Assembly: GCA_031308135.1 (NCBI GenBank)
Contig: JAHLJT010009436.1
Span: 162,251,683 to 162,315,682, forward strand
Direction of reading: 5' to 3'
Origin: Acheta domesticus
Lineage: Eukaryota; Arthropoda; Insecta; Orthoptera; Gryllidae
DNA: 64,000 nt
Of the stretch, positions 46,706 to 58,435 are shown piece after piece; position 1 is the stretch's first letter; each line of letters starts with the position of its first letter. The notes beneath the pieces are model-generated. The model was not told the DNA's origin. It made no database searches and saw only the letters and a program-made list of their open reading frames with translations. Made by a program: the position numbers and the translations under genes.

Positions 46706-48008
46706 CGTCAAAAACAGTTAAAAACTGTGTGTGACGAGCTATGGGGAGAAGTGAAATTTGTGCACGTTTTCATAATTCTGTGATCTCTATCCTAAACCAT
46801 ATTTTAGTCGAATTTTGAATACAGAAAAAGAGCATTTTTTCAACTTTTGTTGACAAAATATTCGCTCCCTTATTATAAAATATATTTTCAAAGGTAAATT
46901 AGCTAGAAATTTCTGCCCTTAACCCTCATCATGTTCTTCATGAAAGAATAATACTTTTTGCCGTGATAATATGGAAAACGATCATTTGAATAACTATATT
47001 TCCCCACTGAAATTCAGAAGACGTGCACAAAGAATGAAGTTACATTTATATCCAGAAGTAAAACAAGGGACCATCTCAGCATTTGCTCAAAGGATCAGGG
47101 AAACTGGACGAAAAACCTGATCGAGATGGGGGCCATCAACCCAGAAACTGTGGTACAATACTTGTTTCAGGTTCTTTAGAATTATACAGTCCAAATGATA
47201 ATTACATTAACTAACATTTTTAAAATTAATGTTACTTTCCTTTTGATGCTTGGTATAGTCTCGAATGGTATAGAAACAGTTATGCAGCAGAAAATATTTA
47301 CTTGGGTCTTGAACTGTTTTATAGAATATAATCGTTTAATGTCATCTGGCAAAGTGTTGTAGAGTAATGTACATGAATTGTATGTGAATTTTTGTAGTGA
47401 GCTGTTGATACTGCCACCTGGTGAATATGATTACTACGTCGTGTGTTATACTTACAGACATCGGCGTTTGCTGAAAGTGTATTCCCGCCCTCAAGTAAGT
47501 CATTTTTGACAAAAACTACTGATTCGTAAATCAGGAGACAAGGTAATGGTAAAATTCCTAGATTAATAAGAGAGACTTACAAGAATCACGTGGGTTGGAT
47601 TTGCTTATTATTCGTACAATTTTTTTTGTAATCTGAAAGTCTGGGAGCTATAATATGTGTTTCCCCAGAATATTATGCCATATCTCAGGCGGGAATGAAC
47701 ATTGGCAAAATATACACAACGAGCAGAATGAAGGCTGACGGAATTTGAAAGAATTCTGAACGCTTAGCATAATGAACTTAATTTGTGTTCAATTCATTTA
47801 ATTGGGCATTCCATTTGAGCTTTGACTGAATTGATGAACTGAACCTAAAAAGTTTGTTACTTTAACATCAGTCGATGGCACACCGTTCATTTTCAACGGA
47901 GTACCGAATTTTTATTTGAAATGGAAAACTGCATTAAAACAGTTTTCTTTTCATTTGCTATTAATTTGTTATTACGGAACCAATTTGAAACATCTGATAT
48001 TGTACTAT

Positions 48009-49090
48009 TTAGGGTTTCTTTATTGCAAAGATATTTGTATCATTCGTAAAGAGAACTGTTCTTCCGTTTCGAATTGCTAAGGACATGTCGTTTACGTATA
48101 ATAGAAAGAGAATAGGGCCTAAAATCCATCCTTGCGGGACTCCACGTGCAATTGGCAAAGAACCGGAAAGGTGTGTCCATAAAGTTCCATAATTCCAGTA
48201 AGGTATTTCTACTCTCTGAGATCGTTGTTTAAGGTACGAACATTGCCAATCTAGAGCAATACCACGGATTCCATATGAAGGTAATTTTGAAAGTAAAATC
48301 GTCAGAAGTAAGATCAATGACGTCAAAAGCTTTTGAAAGATCTAAAAATATTCCAATAGTTGCTTCGTTTTGATCCAGTGATGAGGCAACGTCTTTAAGA
48401 AAAGAAAAAATGGCTGTTTCCGTAGATTTTGATTTCCGGAATCCATGTTTGCAATTTGAAAACGCGTCGTGTTTATTGAGAAAGGTTTCCATTCGCACAA
48501 AAAAAAGTCTCTAATATTTTTGAAAATACTGTCTAAAGAGAAATTGGCCGATAATTTTGAATTTCATTTTTGTTGCCTTTTTTGAAGAACGGCTTAAATC
48601 TTAGCTGTTTTAAAAATATTTGGAAAAATTCCGGTGCATAAGGATGCATTAAATATGTGAGTTAACGGGTGTATAATGGCAGGGCGCACATGTCTTTAAA
48701 AAACAATCCGGAAATTCAATCTAAACCGGCCGAATATTTTTTTAATTTACCGATTACTTTGATAATTTCATAGGAAGAGGTTTCGGAAACGAACATTGTG
48801 TCTAAGATTTTTAGGGAAACGTCAGATGTTGAATTTTGTGGCTGAAAAACCCTTAGTGAGATTGACAGCAATTCTCGAAAAGTATTGGTTAACGAGACTA
48901 GCCACTGTTGCCGAATCGTTCACATTTCTATCGTTATCTTTTAAAACATTCTCTACAATGTTTCTAGTTTTTACTATATCCGTCATTGATTTTGTTTTGT
49001 TATTGGAGTTCAAAATATCCTGATTGTGTTTCATGATTTTAGCCTGCCCTGTGACTTTTCCTAACCCATTAAGTACCAGCGTCCTCATTT
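48009..49090 (-). pseudogene. non-LTR retrotransposon reverse-transcriptase relic
   Basis: The minus strand shows, in order, a pre-RT region (LNSNNKTKSMTDIVKTRNIV, VNDSATVASLVNQYFSRIAV), HPLTHIFNASLCTGIFPNIF, NEIQNYRPISL, HGFRKSKSTETAIFSFLKDV, motif A FLDLSKAFDVID, motif B GVPQGWILGPILFLLYVND and a motif C position reading LFTNDTN where catalytic F/Y-x-D-D is expected. Several frame changes and a stop occur. The order and motifs are those of Jockey/CR1-type LINEs. The missing second Asp and the breaks show an inactive relic. Confidence 0.8.
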
Positions 49091-49444
49091 GAGGACAGTG
49101 ATTTTTTTCATTATTTCATTACATTAAAAATTGTGTTCACCATCACATTGTTGTTTGGCAACATCGCAAAGGCTCATCCAACAGATATAAACGTTTGTTA
49201 TCGCTCAGATTTATATTCTTGTAGTTTTTTCAGCTTCCTAAGTTAGTGCATTTTATTCTTTGTGTTGATTAAAATTTGATTACATCTACTTTTCTAAATT
49301 TCGGTGAGTTGCTAAACTCAATATGTAGTGTTTGTTTGTGCTCATACTTTACGAAGAATATAAAATTGTGCTGTTATATGATTCAATGTTTTCGAGAAGT
49401 TGATATTTTAGTGCCGTCCTCATAAGAGGACGCTGGGACTTTAT
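49069..49444. mobile_element. piggyBac-like MITE (tentative)
   Basis: Left end ttaagtaccagcgtcctcat and, on the opposite strand, right end ataaagtcccagcgtcctct form TIRs. Each TIR contains its own small palindrome (gtcctcatttgaggac and gtcctcataagaggac). The left flank is TTAA (49069-49072); the right flank reads TTAT, one change from TTAA. A TTAA target would point to piggyBac. No coding content. Confidence 0.5.
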
Positions 49445-50250
49445 GTTTTACAATTTTGTCGTGAAGTGAAAAACTTGTGAGAGAATTGGAATTTCATTTC
49501 ATGTTTTTTTTCGAGGAATCAGATGGATATAGAAACGCGAGGAAGTTGCTTCGTCAGTCGTTGAAATAATGTGGTAAGTTCAATTTTTGCAGTTTTGATG
49601 TAGTAATTGCGAAATTTCAATGTGATATTGTTTGAAGGTGGTTGCACGGAAATGAAGTAACGATATATCGTTTACACACCTCAAACAAAGATTCAATACT
49701 GCGGGCAAATTTGCTTCCCTTCGAATACGAACATGGCGTAATTGCGTCTCCTTAAACCATCGAAATAGGGCAAAAAACCCTCAGTATTTGTGGGGCAACG
49801 AAAAACAACTTTCAAGCCCTTGACAGAAGATTTGCAGGCAGAAACACCATTATTTCATGTGTTCACTAAGCATACTATTTTCTGTGTCACAATGAAAGCC
49901 AAACACAATAAGGGAAAGTGCCGAAAGTTGGCTAAAAGTCCTTCAGATGCAGATGCCATGTTCTCTGTACATGACAGCAACTCAGAATTCGAATTTCGAT
50001 TCAATGAAGAGGAAAACGACGGCAAAGATGGGAATGAGACCTCATAATGTATAGTGTTTTTGCCTCTACTGACAGAATAAAGTGTTATTTCAGGTATTTC
50101 ATTAAAAACTTCTGCCTCTTTAATCTCTATCAGGGCAATGTCCCACATTGTTGGGATACGCCCCATTTTTTGGGCAAAATCGCGCATAAACGTCTTTAAC
50201 GAAAAATCGATATTTCTAAGCAACAACCTTTAAATATAATATAATGTTAC
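49445..50250. other. one open frame of unknown meaning
   Basis: The plus-strand frame 49790-50047 ends in an acidic tail (NSEFEFRFNEEENDGKDGNE) and is followed by AATAAA at about 50080. No family is recognised. It could be a remnant of the N-terminal acidic region of a transposase, but nothing decisive supports that. Confidence 0.2.
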
Positions 50251-50254
50251 TTAC

Positions 50255-50900
50255 CTTCATTAGTAGTCTTCATGAACAAAGTCTATCTTTAATTTTGCAG
50301 TTGTAGGAAGACGCCAAAAAAAATCAGTTAACCGTGAAAATCGGACCTATGCCACCTTAATAAGGTATTTTACTCTATTCTTACATGAAATTTAAAGAAA
50401 ACATTTGGAGCCGTTTTTGAAAAAATGTTGAAAATGTCCGGGGGGTTTCATGTAAAGTACCCCAAAATTTTAAAGAATGTTTTTCAAAATCTGAAAGCTT
50501 TGACTCGAGCCAGATGAACAGGGGTTTCTTCAACTTGAAAAAGAAAATGGTTTAGATGCTAGTGGTATTTACAGATGGACAGACAAACGGACGGACTGAC
50601 ATTTTTCGGTCAGTTGTTTTTTTGGGCATCAAGGGCCCACAAAACAGGAATATTTGGCTAGAGCACGTGTTAAGAGGATTAAGTTTTGCAACTGAATTAA
50701 TCCACTCTTTCGTTATCAGTACCCGGCAATGATGTTTTGTCTGCCGAAAATCCGCCATTTTTCGCACAGCTTTGCATAACTTTCTCTATACGTCGTATAT
50801 TACTTCGTATTAAAGTAGCGTTTATTGTCGGCAAAACAATTTTTACAGATGGTAGTAGTTTGGCACTACTCCGTAGATATGTACGTATACGAGAAAGTAA
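50255..50900 (-). mobile_element. Helentron-like element, partial copy
   Basis: The right end is cgtatacgagaaagtaa (5' terminus on the minus strand). The body holds tttgcagttgtaggaagacg, ggagccgtttttg and the gacagacaaacggacggact tract. The 3' terminus (hairpin and ctag) is missing on the left, so only the 5' part remains. Confidence 0.5.
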
Positions 50901-50911
50901 TTAACATACGC

Positions 50912-51056
50912 AGGACCGCCCATAAATTACGTAACGCAAATTCGAGTATTTTCAATAAACCCTCCCCCTTGTAACGCACTTCCCTATCTCTACGTAAACG
51001 CTACCTCGCACCCCATCCCTCCCCCTTTAGCGTTATGAAATTTATGGATGACCCCC
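50912..51056. mobile_element. small TIR MITE (ATAAATTACGT type)
   Basis: aggaccgcccataaattacg at the left is matched on the opposite strand at the right by gggggtcatccataaatttc. The C-rich interior (cctcccccttg, ccctccccctttag) and the cataaatt end resemble a repeat I recall from many insects. No clear target duplication. Confidence 0.5.
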
Positions 51057-51059
51057 TTG

Positions 51060-51420
51060 GGTTTATTTGCCGCGAAGGGAACTTGAGGGAGGCAGGGGGT
51101 CAGGCTTCTCGCCCTGCGATGCGGCGCTGAGGCGGTTTGGCTTAGCTTCCCGTCCCCCTAGCATTGCCGACCCTCATTGCTGACACTACGCCGATCCCCT
51201 TCCCTACCTCACCTCATTCCGATCCCCTATGCGTATCCCCCCCCCCCTACGTCCCACGCCGCCCTGGCCAGTAGCCCGACCCTTGAAACCCCCTCTCTTT
51301 GTTTTCCTCTACCCCCACCCTCTTTCCACCCTATTTTCATTCATATCAAAATTGCAGTAAAACTGAATTTTGTTCATTGTTTTTAATTCAAAAGGTTTGA
51401 AACTTTTCATTTCTCTACTA
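51060..51420. other. C-rich stretch, no gene seen
   Basis: C-rich on the plus strand (tatccccccccccctacg). The proline-rich frame 51177-51386 is compositional. Confidence 0.35.
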
Positions 51421-51424
51421 CTAC

Positions 51425-52160
51425 GTAAGTTAGAAGTGTGCTATAGAATTACACATATTTTCTTGCATCCATTAATTTTATAATCTCTTTAGTTTGAACA
51501 TGTTTTTCGGTTTTTCCTCACCGGCTTCCCAGCCATTAGATATCGCTTAAAGTACATTTTTTTTCAAATTTTCTCTATTTTTTGGTTCTCTAAAGTAGAA
51601 TTAAAATGTGATTTTAAAAATTTTACAGAAGAGTAAAAACTTGTCCAATATGCGAATTTTCATTGAAAAATTTGAAACCGTTTTTGAGAAAACGTTGTTT
51701 GAGCTGTTCTGAAAATGCACATTTTGGAGCTAATTTCACAGAAAACTTCCCAGTTTTCGAGAAATTTCCTTAGAGATTATTTGAAGCACATGCCTTCATA
51801 AATGCAATAATGTACACAAATTCCCTTTATTTGCATATTAACGACGTGAGAGATATTAAAAATTTAATTTATGTAATTTTTTGGAAAATCAAAAGAATAC
51901 ATCAAATGATGTATAGGTCATGTAATTCAGTGCTCTTAGCCTGATCCATACAAAATGTTTGAAGAAACAATTTGAAGCCTTTTTGAGAAAATGACATTCG
52001 AGAGTTTCTGAAAAAGCGTAATTTTGAGCCCTTTTCACAGAAAAGTAGTAAGTTTTTTGAGAAACTTCGTGGGAAATCATTTGAAACATTATTTGAAGCC
52101 CATAATATTTATATTAATCACTTGAGAGGTATAAGAAAAAACCTACTTTTGTGTAATTTT
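51425..52160 (-). mobile_element. Helentron-like element, diverged partial copy
   Basis: Shares the family order of motifs (aagtacattttttttcaaat; ttttgagaaaacgttgtttg; cgacgtgagagat) with the other copies, in the same orientation, but both ends are degraded. It meets the oppositely oriented next copy head-on at about 52160. Confidence 0.4.
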
Positions 52161-53959
52161 TTACTTTCCAGATACGTATGTATATACGGAGTATAGGGTA
52201 GTATACGTAGTATCCGTACACGTAGTATAGGGAAAGTTATATAATGCTGCGCGAAAAAATGGCGAATTTTCGGGCGGAAAAAATTAATTGCCGGGCCGTG
52301 AAAACGAAAAAGTGGATAAAACCAGTTGCTAAATTAAGAAAAAACAATCCCCTAACAGGTGGTGTAGCCAGGAACCCTGTTTTCTAGGTCCTTGATACCG
52401 AAAAACCAATTGAAAGGAAAACGTCCCTCCGTCGGTCTGTCCGTCTGTGAATACTGCTAGCGCCTAAACCATACGTACGATTTCATCCAAAATGGATATG
52501 CCCCGGTCGATCTGGTTCTAGTCAAAGCTTTGAGATTTTGAAAAAGATTCTGTAAAATTTGGGAGTACTTTACGAGAACCCCCCGGGGATTTTCAAAATT
52601 TTCTCAAAAACTGCTCCAAATTTTTTCATTAAATTTCTTGTATGAATAGAGTAAAATACACTTATTAACATGGCGTAGGTCCAATTTTCATGGATAACTC
52701 TGAATTTTCGAAAATTGTGAAAGTTTGAATTTTTTTCGGCGTCTTTCTCCAACTACAAAATTGAAGATAGAGATTTTTCCTTCAAATAAAATGTTTCTCC
52801 AAAGTGAGTTCTTTGTTCATGATCATGTACATTCTTTTGAAAATTTTAGTCGTTTTCGCGAAATATTGTGTGCAATATGTGAGCCATTCCACGTCAAATC
52901 GCACAAAAAAGACCAAAATTTGACCTTCATATTTTATTTATTTTCTAATTTTTTCTATTTGTTATATGGATGAAATAAGTGAACACGTGTATTTTTATTT
53001 TTTTCTAACTTTATTATTTTCGGAAATATTGTATAATGAAATTTGCTAAAAATGACGCGCATCACTAACTTAAAAATATCATATATTTGAATACACCAAT
53101 TATAGAAATTCCGTTCAAATTCCATTCGAAACTTAAAAACATGTTTAATTTTTAAGATTTTGCAAAATATTTAATTTTTTGAATTTTCATTTTTTTTTTC
53201 AAAAACTGAAATTTTGAAAATTGAATATTTTTGTAAACTCGATGAGCTAAAAAATTTTAAAAAATATTTATAAACGCACTAGAGTATTGATAATAAATCC
53301 AGAAAAAATCAAAGTGGGATCTCAGTAACTTTAAAAGATATTAATATTTTACGAATCAGTGTGTAATAGATTGCTGCAATAGACACGTTTTTTGCGTTAC
53401 TGGTCGTCGGTTTCTTTGGATGAAGCAGTAATCTAAGTACTTCTTGAGGTGGCGAAACTTCATGATTGAATTTATAAGTAATAATATTTATGTGTATTAA
53501 TATACATGAAAATAATATTAATATATTTATAAATAATGAAATGACGGATTCTTGACTCAGGTTTTGACTGGCATTTTGAAATTTTCTGGTCCCTCACAAT
53601 TCACTTTAAATACAAGTACTCGCGTACCATAGGATTTCGATGGTACGCCAGTACTTATATTTAACTGTGCGTCACAACACACAGTTTTAATGCCTTACCG
53701 AATCTACTTCAGTTCTGAACAAAATTCCATTTTCTTCAGCGAACAGAAACATCTATCTCATACGCTGATCACCACTCATGATACACAGTGTACACACGAT
53801 TCACAGAACAAATTCTAGCAATCTTGTCTTCATAAGTATTGCGTATTGCGACTAATGTTGAGAAAATTTTACCATGTCCCTTGACAAGTGGTCGATTGTA
53901 TTTCACGAGCAAGGTCAGAAGGGCACCCCGTCCCTCGGACGCAGGCGCCTAGGATGCAG

Positions 53960-54819
53960 TAAAATTAGTTTCGTTGACACGAGGAAAAGCATTGGTTATG
54001 CTGTCACCCATCCCTTCTGGGAAAGAGTGAACATATGATTTACTAATGTTTCGTGAAACCCAAATCAGGCAGAGGGCCTTTCTTTTTATTGTTCGTTGGC
54101 ATTAGTATCCAAGACTGATCGAACACAATTCGTTAGTGCAAGGGCAGGAACCACGCGCCCGCATACCATATTTACAATAGATTTTTTATCTGTACGTGTT
54201 GAGTGCCCAGTTTTTTCTTGTTATGTTTTATAGAAAATTGAACAAGAAATATGCCTATTTTTTCAAATTTTAATCTGAGAGAGTTCATAAAGAAATTTTC
54301 GTTTTTTAATAATAATTACAATTTTTTAATGAAATATTTATTTTTTGAGAAAGTAATTTACAGGTGAATAAAATACACATATCAAAAAATTAAACAAACC
54401 AAATCAATAATTTTATGTTAAGTACATTCAGAGCGTTCATTAATCATATTTTGCAAAGTACGCGTAAATTTCAAAATTTAATATAGGCAAAACTACATAA
54501 ATAAACAATTTTCAGGTAAATAGAGGAACACGTGACTCTTTTTTTGATGTCCAGAATGAGTGCCATATATTCGTGTCATTTATTTTTTTGAAAATATTCG
54601 TGTCAGTTAGAGTGCGATTTGACGTGGAATGTCTAGTATTTCAATTAGTTTCGCTTTCACCCATAAGAACATAGTTGACCCACAAGTAACCCACGATGTT
54701 ACAAAAGTATGTATGACACAATGTCATACATTCTGGGGGCTGAGTGAACATGTGAAATACTAATAACTCTTGAAACCCTTATCAGGGAGACGGTCATTCT
54801 TTTTTTAGTTCTTCAGCAC
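53960..54819. repeat. tandem duplication of the TIR element's right-hand part
   Basis: Unit 1 (about 53960-54631) and unit 2 (about 54645-54819 continuing at 62796-63325) share matching runs: agtgaacat.tga...tactaat, gagg/gacgg..ttctttttt, caagactgatcgaacacaat versus aaagactggccgagcacaat, attcgttagtgca and gaaaattgaacaag. Both end with the TIR sequence. Unit 2 is interrupted by the BEL/Pao element. Confidence 0.65.
54815..54819. repeat. target-site duplication of BEL/Pao element, left
   Basis: agcac immediately before the LTR. The same five bases follow the other LTR at 62791-62795. A 5-bp duplication is normal for BEL/Pao integrases. Confidence 0.85.
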
Positions 54820-55647
54820 TGTCAAAGAATACAAAAAAAAAACTTTAACAATTTCACAAAACTCTTGCAGTGATGCGAAACACAAAGTTAAAGGCACACA
54901 CTGACCAAGCGATGCTACCTGACTAACACAGCAAGCAAAAACCAAATGAATGTAACATTGAAAGGTTACGAGGCACACATGGCTGGGTTGTCGAACCACA
55001 CCACTGTCACAGCACCACCGCTCCTACAAATCACACCGCTGTCTAGTAGAGGGTCTCAAATGCAGAAAACGTGAAAAATGCCCTTCACCGCCGTGGATGC
55101 TTCATGCTCCCGGTCCACCATAGCTCCTTCCGCTTGGCCCACACTCCACCAGCTGTGTCGCCCGCTGTCCGCACGTGTTCTGGCGCTGCCCCGGGTTCCG
55201 ACCCCGGGCAGGGCGCAGAGGGGCGGGCAGCCGGCTAGCTGGCGGCGGGGGGCGGACGTAGGCGGGGGGAGAGATGCAGGCGCGACGGCGCGATGGTGTT
55301 GGTGGCGGCGGTGACGGTGGTGATGTAGTGACGTCACCGGTGTCGGCGGCGAGGGTAGCTGATTGCAACCTGGCAGGGCGGCGGAAGAACTGTCACATGC
55401 ATCAAGGCGCGGGGAAACAATGATTTAATTAATGTCTTCATTCCATTTCATTGATTGATTGATGGATTGATTGATCGATGATCGATTGCTTTTTTTTTAA
55501 GTGGGACGCGCGAATTTTGGAATTGGCGCCCCCATGACACCCTGGTCTAGCATGGAACTCCCATAATTTAGCGGGAAGTACCCCAAAGAGTGCCCAGGTG
55601 GGCGGAAGTCGCAGGAACTTGTCCGCGCCGACCAAAATGTGCTAACA
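54820..55647 (-). repeat. BEL/Pao 3' LTR
   Basis: 828 bp, beginning TG and ending CA on the plus strand (tgtcaaagaa...gtgctaaca), nearly identical to 61963-62790. It includes a CpG-rich block (55180-55340), a tgacgtca-type site at about 55330 and a gattgattgatgg tract at about 55452. The purine tract usually expected next to the 3' LTR is not at the junction; a purine-rich stretch lies about 30-60 bp inside the element. Confidence 0.93.
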
Positions 55648-56120
55648 TTTATTGGGGCCGGGCGCATGGCGATGCTCGAGTTCGGCACCGTCCGTCTCCC
55701 ACTCACTTCTTTCAGCAACAAGCACTGAGAAGTCCACCACAGTTCTGCATTATCTTGAGAGACTCCATTCCTACTATAAACACGTGAGGAGGGCATACAA
55801 CAAACGAAAGCATAGGCGTTTGCCTAGCGTACATATTGTAATCACCTCTAACCATTACTGAGTACCTCGTAACAATTATCCTAACCTAGAAGTAACAAAA
55901 TCACATAGAATTTGTAGCAGTGCTTAATCAAAAAATTATACACCAATTAGTACAACAAGGAATTAAAAAAAAAACGCCAAGTGGCAGGCCCACACAGTAT
56001 GACCTATAAAATAATAATGGCACGCCTGTATACCAGGCGGCAAAGAGAAAGGAAAAATCAGCTGAGCATCTCTGGTCGACCGAGGGGGAAGGAGTAGAGA
56101 TAAATATAATGGTTTGGGGC
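55648..56120 (-). other. BEL/Pao 3' untranslated region
   Basis: Non-coding DNA between the integrase stop and the 3' LTR. No envelope-like open frame is recognised. Confidence 0.6.
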
Positions 56121-56990
56121 TTATTCATGGGAGGTTCTAGCCAGTGCACATAGTTTTTGTACTGGTCGCAATAATTTACCCTGGCTTGTTCGTACTTCAA
56201 CAGTACGCACAACCCCGGCTTGATCAGGGAACAATTTCTCCACTACACCTAATTTCCATTGAGAGGGCGGAGATTCCTCAATTAAAAGTACTAAATCATT
56301 TACACCTAATGGTGGTGACTCCCTTTTCCACTTCACCCTTTGTTGCAAGGTGTGAAGGTAGTTTCGAGACCAATATTTCCAAATTATTGCTAATTTGTTA
56401 TTTAAATGGCGGAATTGGTGCGCAGGAGTTATCTGCACAAGAGGCGAGTCAGTATCTATAGGAAAATTATTAAGCGCGTGCCCGTAGAGTAAGTGTTTCG
56501 GGGTCAAAATCAAATTCACATCCGTATCTGTAGACGTGACTTCAAGCGGTCTTGAGTTTAAACAAGCTTCTATTTTGGCTAAGAGGGTGTACAATGTAAG
56601 CAAGGGCACAACTTGTTGCCCTAAAGCGTGACGCAAATGGAATTTTAGACTTTTAACACAAGCCTCAGCCAACGAGTTTCGGTGCGGAGAGTAGGTGGGA
56701 CAAAAGTGCCAGGAGGTACCCTGCACTGATAAAAATTTGGTGATAACCTCTAAATCCCGAGCGGAAAGAACAAAGCGATTAGCCTCGGCTAGGATACGAC
56801 TGGCACTTTTGAATGTACTAGCGTTATCACTGTACATGTGCACAGGATAACCTCTTCTCGATCCAAAACGTTCAAAGGCCGCAATGAATTGAGAGGAGGA
56901 TAGATTTTCGACGATTTCTAAATGCGAAGCTTTCGTGGAATGGCATATAAATACAGCAATCCAAGTCTTCTGAGACATTTTTGATCTCGT
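56121..56990 (-). pseudogene. BEL/Pao integrase catalytic core and C-terminal domain
   Basis: On the minus strand the frame contains IAVFICHSTKASHLEIVE, MYSDNASTFKSA (second catalytic Asp), SPHRNSLAEACVKSLKFHLR (catalytic Glu) and a C-terminal part with KWKRESPPLGVNDLVLLIEE and WKLGVVEKLFPDQAGVVRTV, the DUF5641-type end of BEL/Pao polyproteins. It is separated from the upstream part by a one-base frame change at about 56998-57000 (GGG). No stop codon interrupts it. It would insert the cDNA copy into the genome. Confidence 0.88.
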
Positions 56991-58125
56991 GAGAGACGGG
57001 CCTTGTCAAAATTGGGCCACAATAATCTAAGGATGTGTGAGCCCATGGCCGAGAAGGATTTACGCGGCTAGGGGGCAATGAACCCATAATCTGGCCAAGA
57101 GGAATTGCGCGCCAACGCTTGCAAGTCAGACAAGCATTGATTACTTTCTTTGCTACCCGTCTTAGGGAGGGAATCCAATACTGCTGGCGCACACATCCCA
57201 TCATCAATGCTAAGCCCGCATGTAGAAATGCGAGGTGTATCATTTCTAAGAACAGGACAGTAAATTTGTGGTTAGGCGGAAGTATAATAGGATGCTTGTT
57301 TAACCTCTCCACCTGAGAACTCATTAAACGGCCAGCCACCCGTAAAAGCCCATCAGGGCCTAGATAAGGATTCAAGCTAAGGAGCGATGACTTGGGAGGT
57401 AATCCCTTTTCTTTTGAAAGTGCCTTATATTCAAGGGGGTACATGTCTTGTTGAATGAGCCTTATAATAACCACTGTGGCTTCTCTCAATTCAAGCGGTG
57501 CCAACCAACCCCTTCTCCGCATCTGAGCCGAAGCAGGGTCAATGCGAGCAACAATTGCAGCCCGTATATTGTTAATGAATCTTAAGCATAGCGCCAACAC
57601 CCTTATCAATTTGTGATATTTTGAATATCTGCTAAGCAGCACTTGAACAAATGAATTTTGGTTTTCACCTACATCTGACGATGGCATACTTGTTTGGTAT
57701 GCAGTGAACATACAACAGAGAGCATCTACCTTACCATTATCCGCTACCTCAGCATCGACAAACGGCTTGGCCCACATTGACACTGGCTGCTTCAGCCACG
57801 GCGGTCCTACAAACCAGAGGGTACTGTGTTGCAGTGCCTGGGGGGAGACACCACGGGTTAGCAGATCAGCGGGATTCTGTCTCGAGCTTACATGGCGCCA
57901 ACAAGATAGTGGATAGGATGCCACTATCTTTGAAACTCTATGCGCAGTGAAAGCATCCAATTTATGATTGCTTTTCACCAACCAGTGCAAAACAATAGAA
58001 CTATCTGAAAAAAGATACACTTGATTAATAGAACACACAATTTCCAATGCTCTTATTACCTTCTTGGTCAATTCTACCAATAACAATGCACTACACAACT
58101 CCAAGCGAGGAATAGTAGACCCAGC
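56985..58125 (-). pseudogene. BEL/Pao RNase H end, integrase zinc domain and first catalytic Asp
   Basis: Reads LELCSALLLVELTKKVIRAL and VYLFSDSSIVLHWL and HVSSRQNPADLLTRG (RNase H C-terminal part), a linker, then HPIILPPNHKFTVLFLEMIH, HAGLALMMGCVRQQYWIPSL and ACLTCKRWRA, the H-H-C-C zinc-binding module of integrase (HLAFLHAGLAL supplies the histidines), and SLDYCGPI, the first catalytic Asp. The frame changes at both edges are single-base and lie at GGG runs on the plus strand (58128-58130; 56998-57000). Confidence 0.87.
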
Positions 58126-58435
58126 CAGGGAGCAAGTCTTGATTTAGAGCACAACAAGTGGCTATGCGCGACGGATGCAGAATCATGATTAACTAAGTAT
58201 AATGCAGCTCCGTACGCCTTATGAGAGGCATCACAGAATCCTACCAGACAAGAGGGAAGGTGACCCTGGGGTAACACCTTGCGTGGGAATATAATTGATG
58301 GCAGTAAAACAATCTCATTAACCAAGGACTGCCAACAACAAGTAAGATCAGAATCAAGAGGAGTATCCCAATCCAACTGTAAAGACCACAATTTTTGCAG
58401 AAAAAGCTTCAACTTTACCAAGAAAGGATTCACAA
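58125..58435 (-). pseudogene. BEL/Pao connection domain and RNase H start
   Basis: Starts NPFLVKLKLFLQKLWSLQLD and includes SCLVGFCDASHKAYGAALYL, where the D of FCDAS is an RNase H catalytic residue. It is in a different frame from the reverse transcriptase (break at the AAA run 58434-58436 of the plus strand) and from the next segment (break at about 58128). Confidence 0.83.

Larger units (their letters stand above)
44164..48000. other. no gene recognised
   Basis: Mostly AT-rich. Holds a perfect 20-bp palindrome and a TTTA microsatellite (listed separately). The minus-strand frame 45468-45704 (GQSYFYYYFIHKQDG) has no recognised family. Confidence 0.4.

Noticed and set aside
55056..55368. 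Histidine/arginine-rich open frames in the LTR
   Set aside because: They lie in the CpG-rich part of the LTR, occur in both LTRs and have no recognisable domain.
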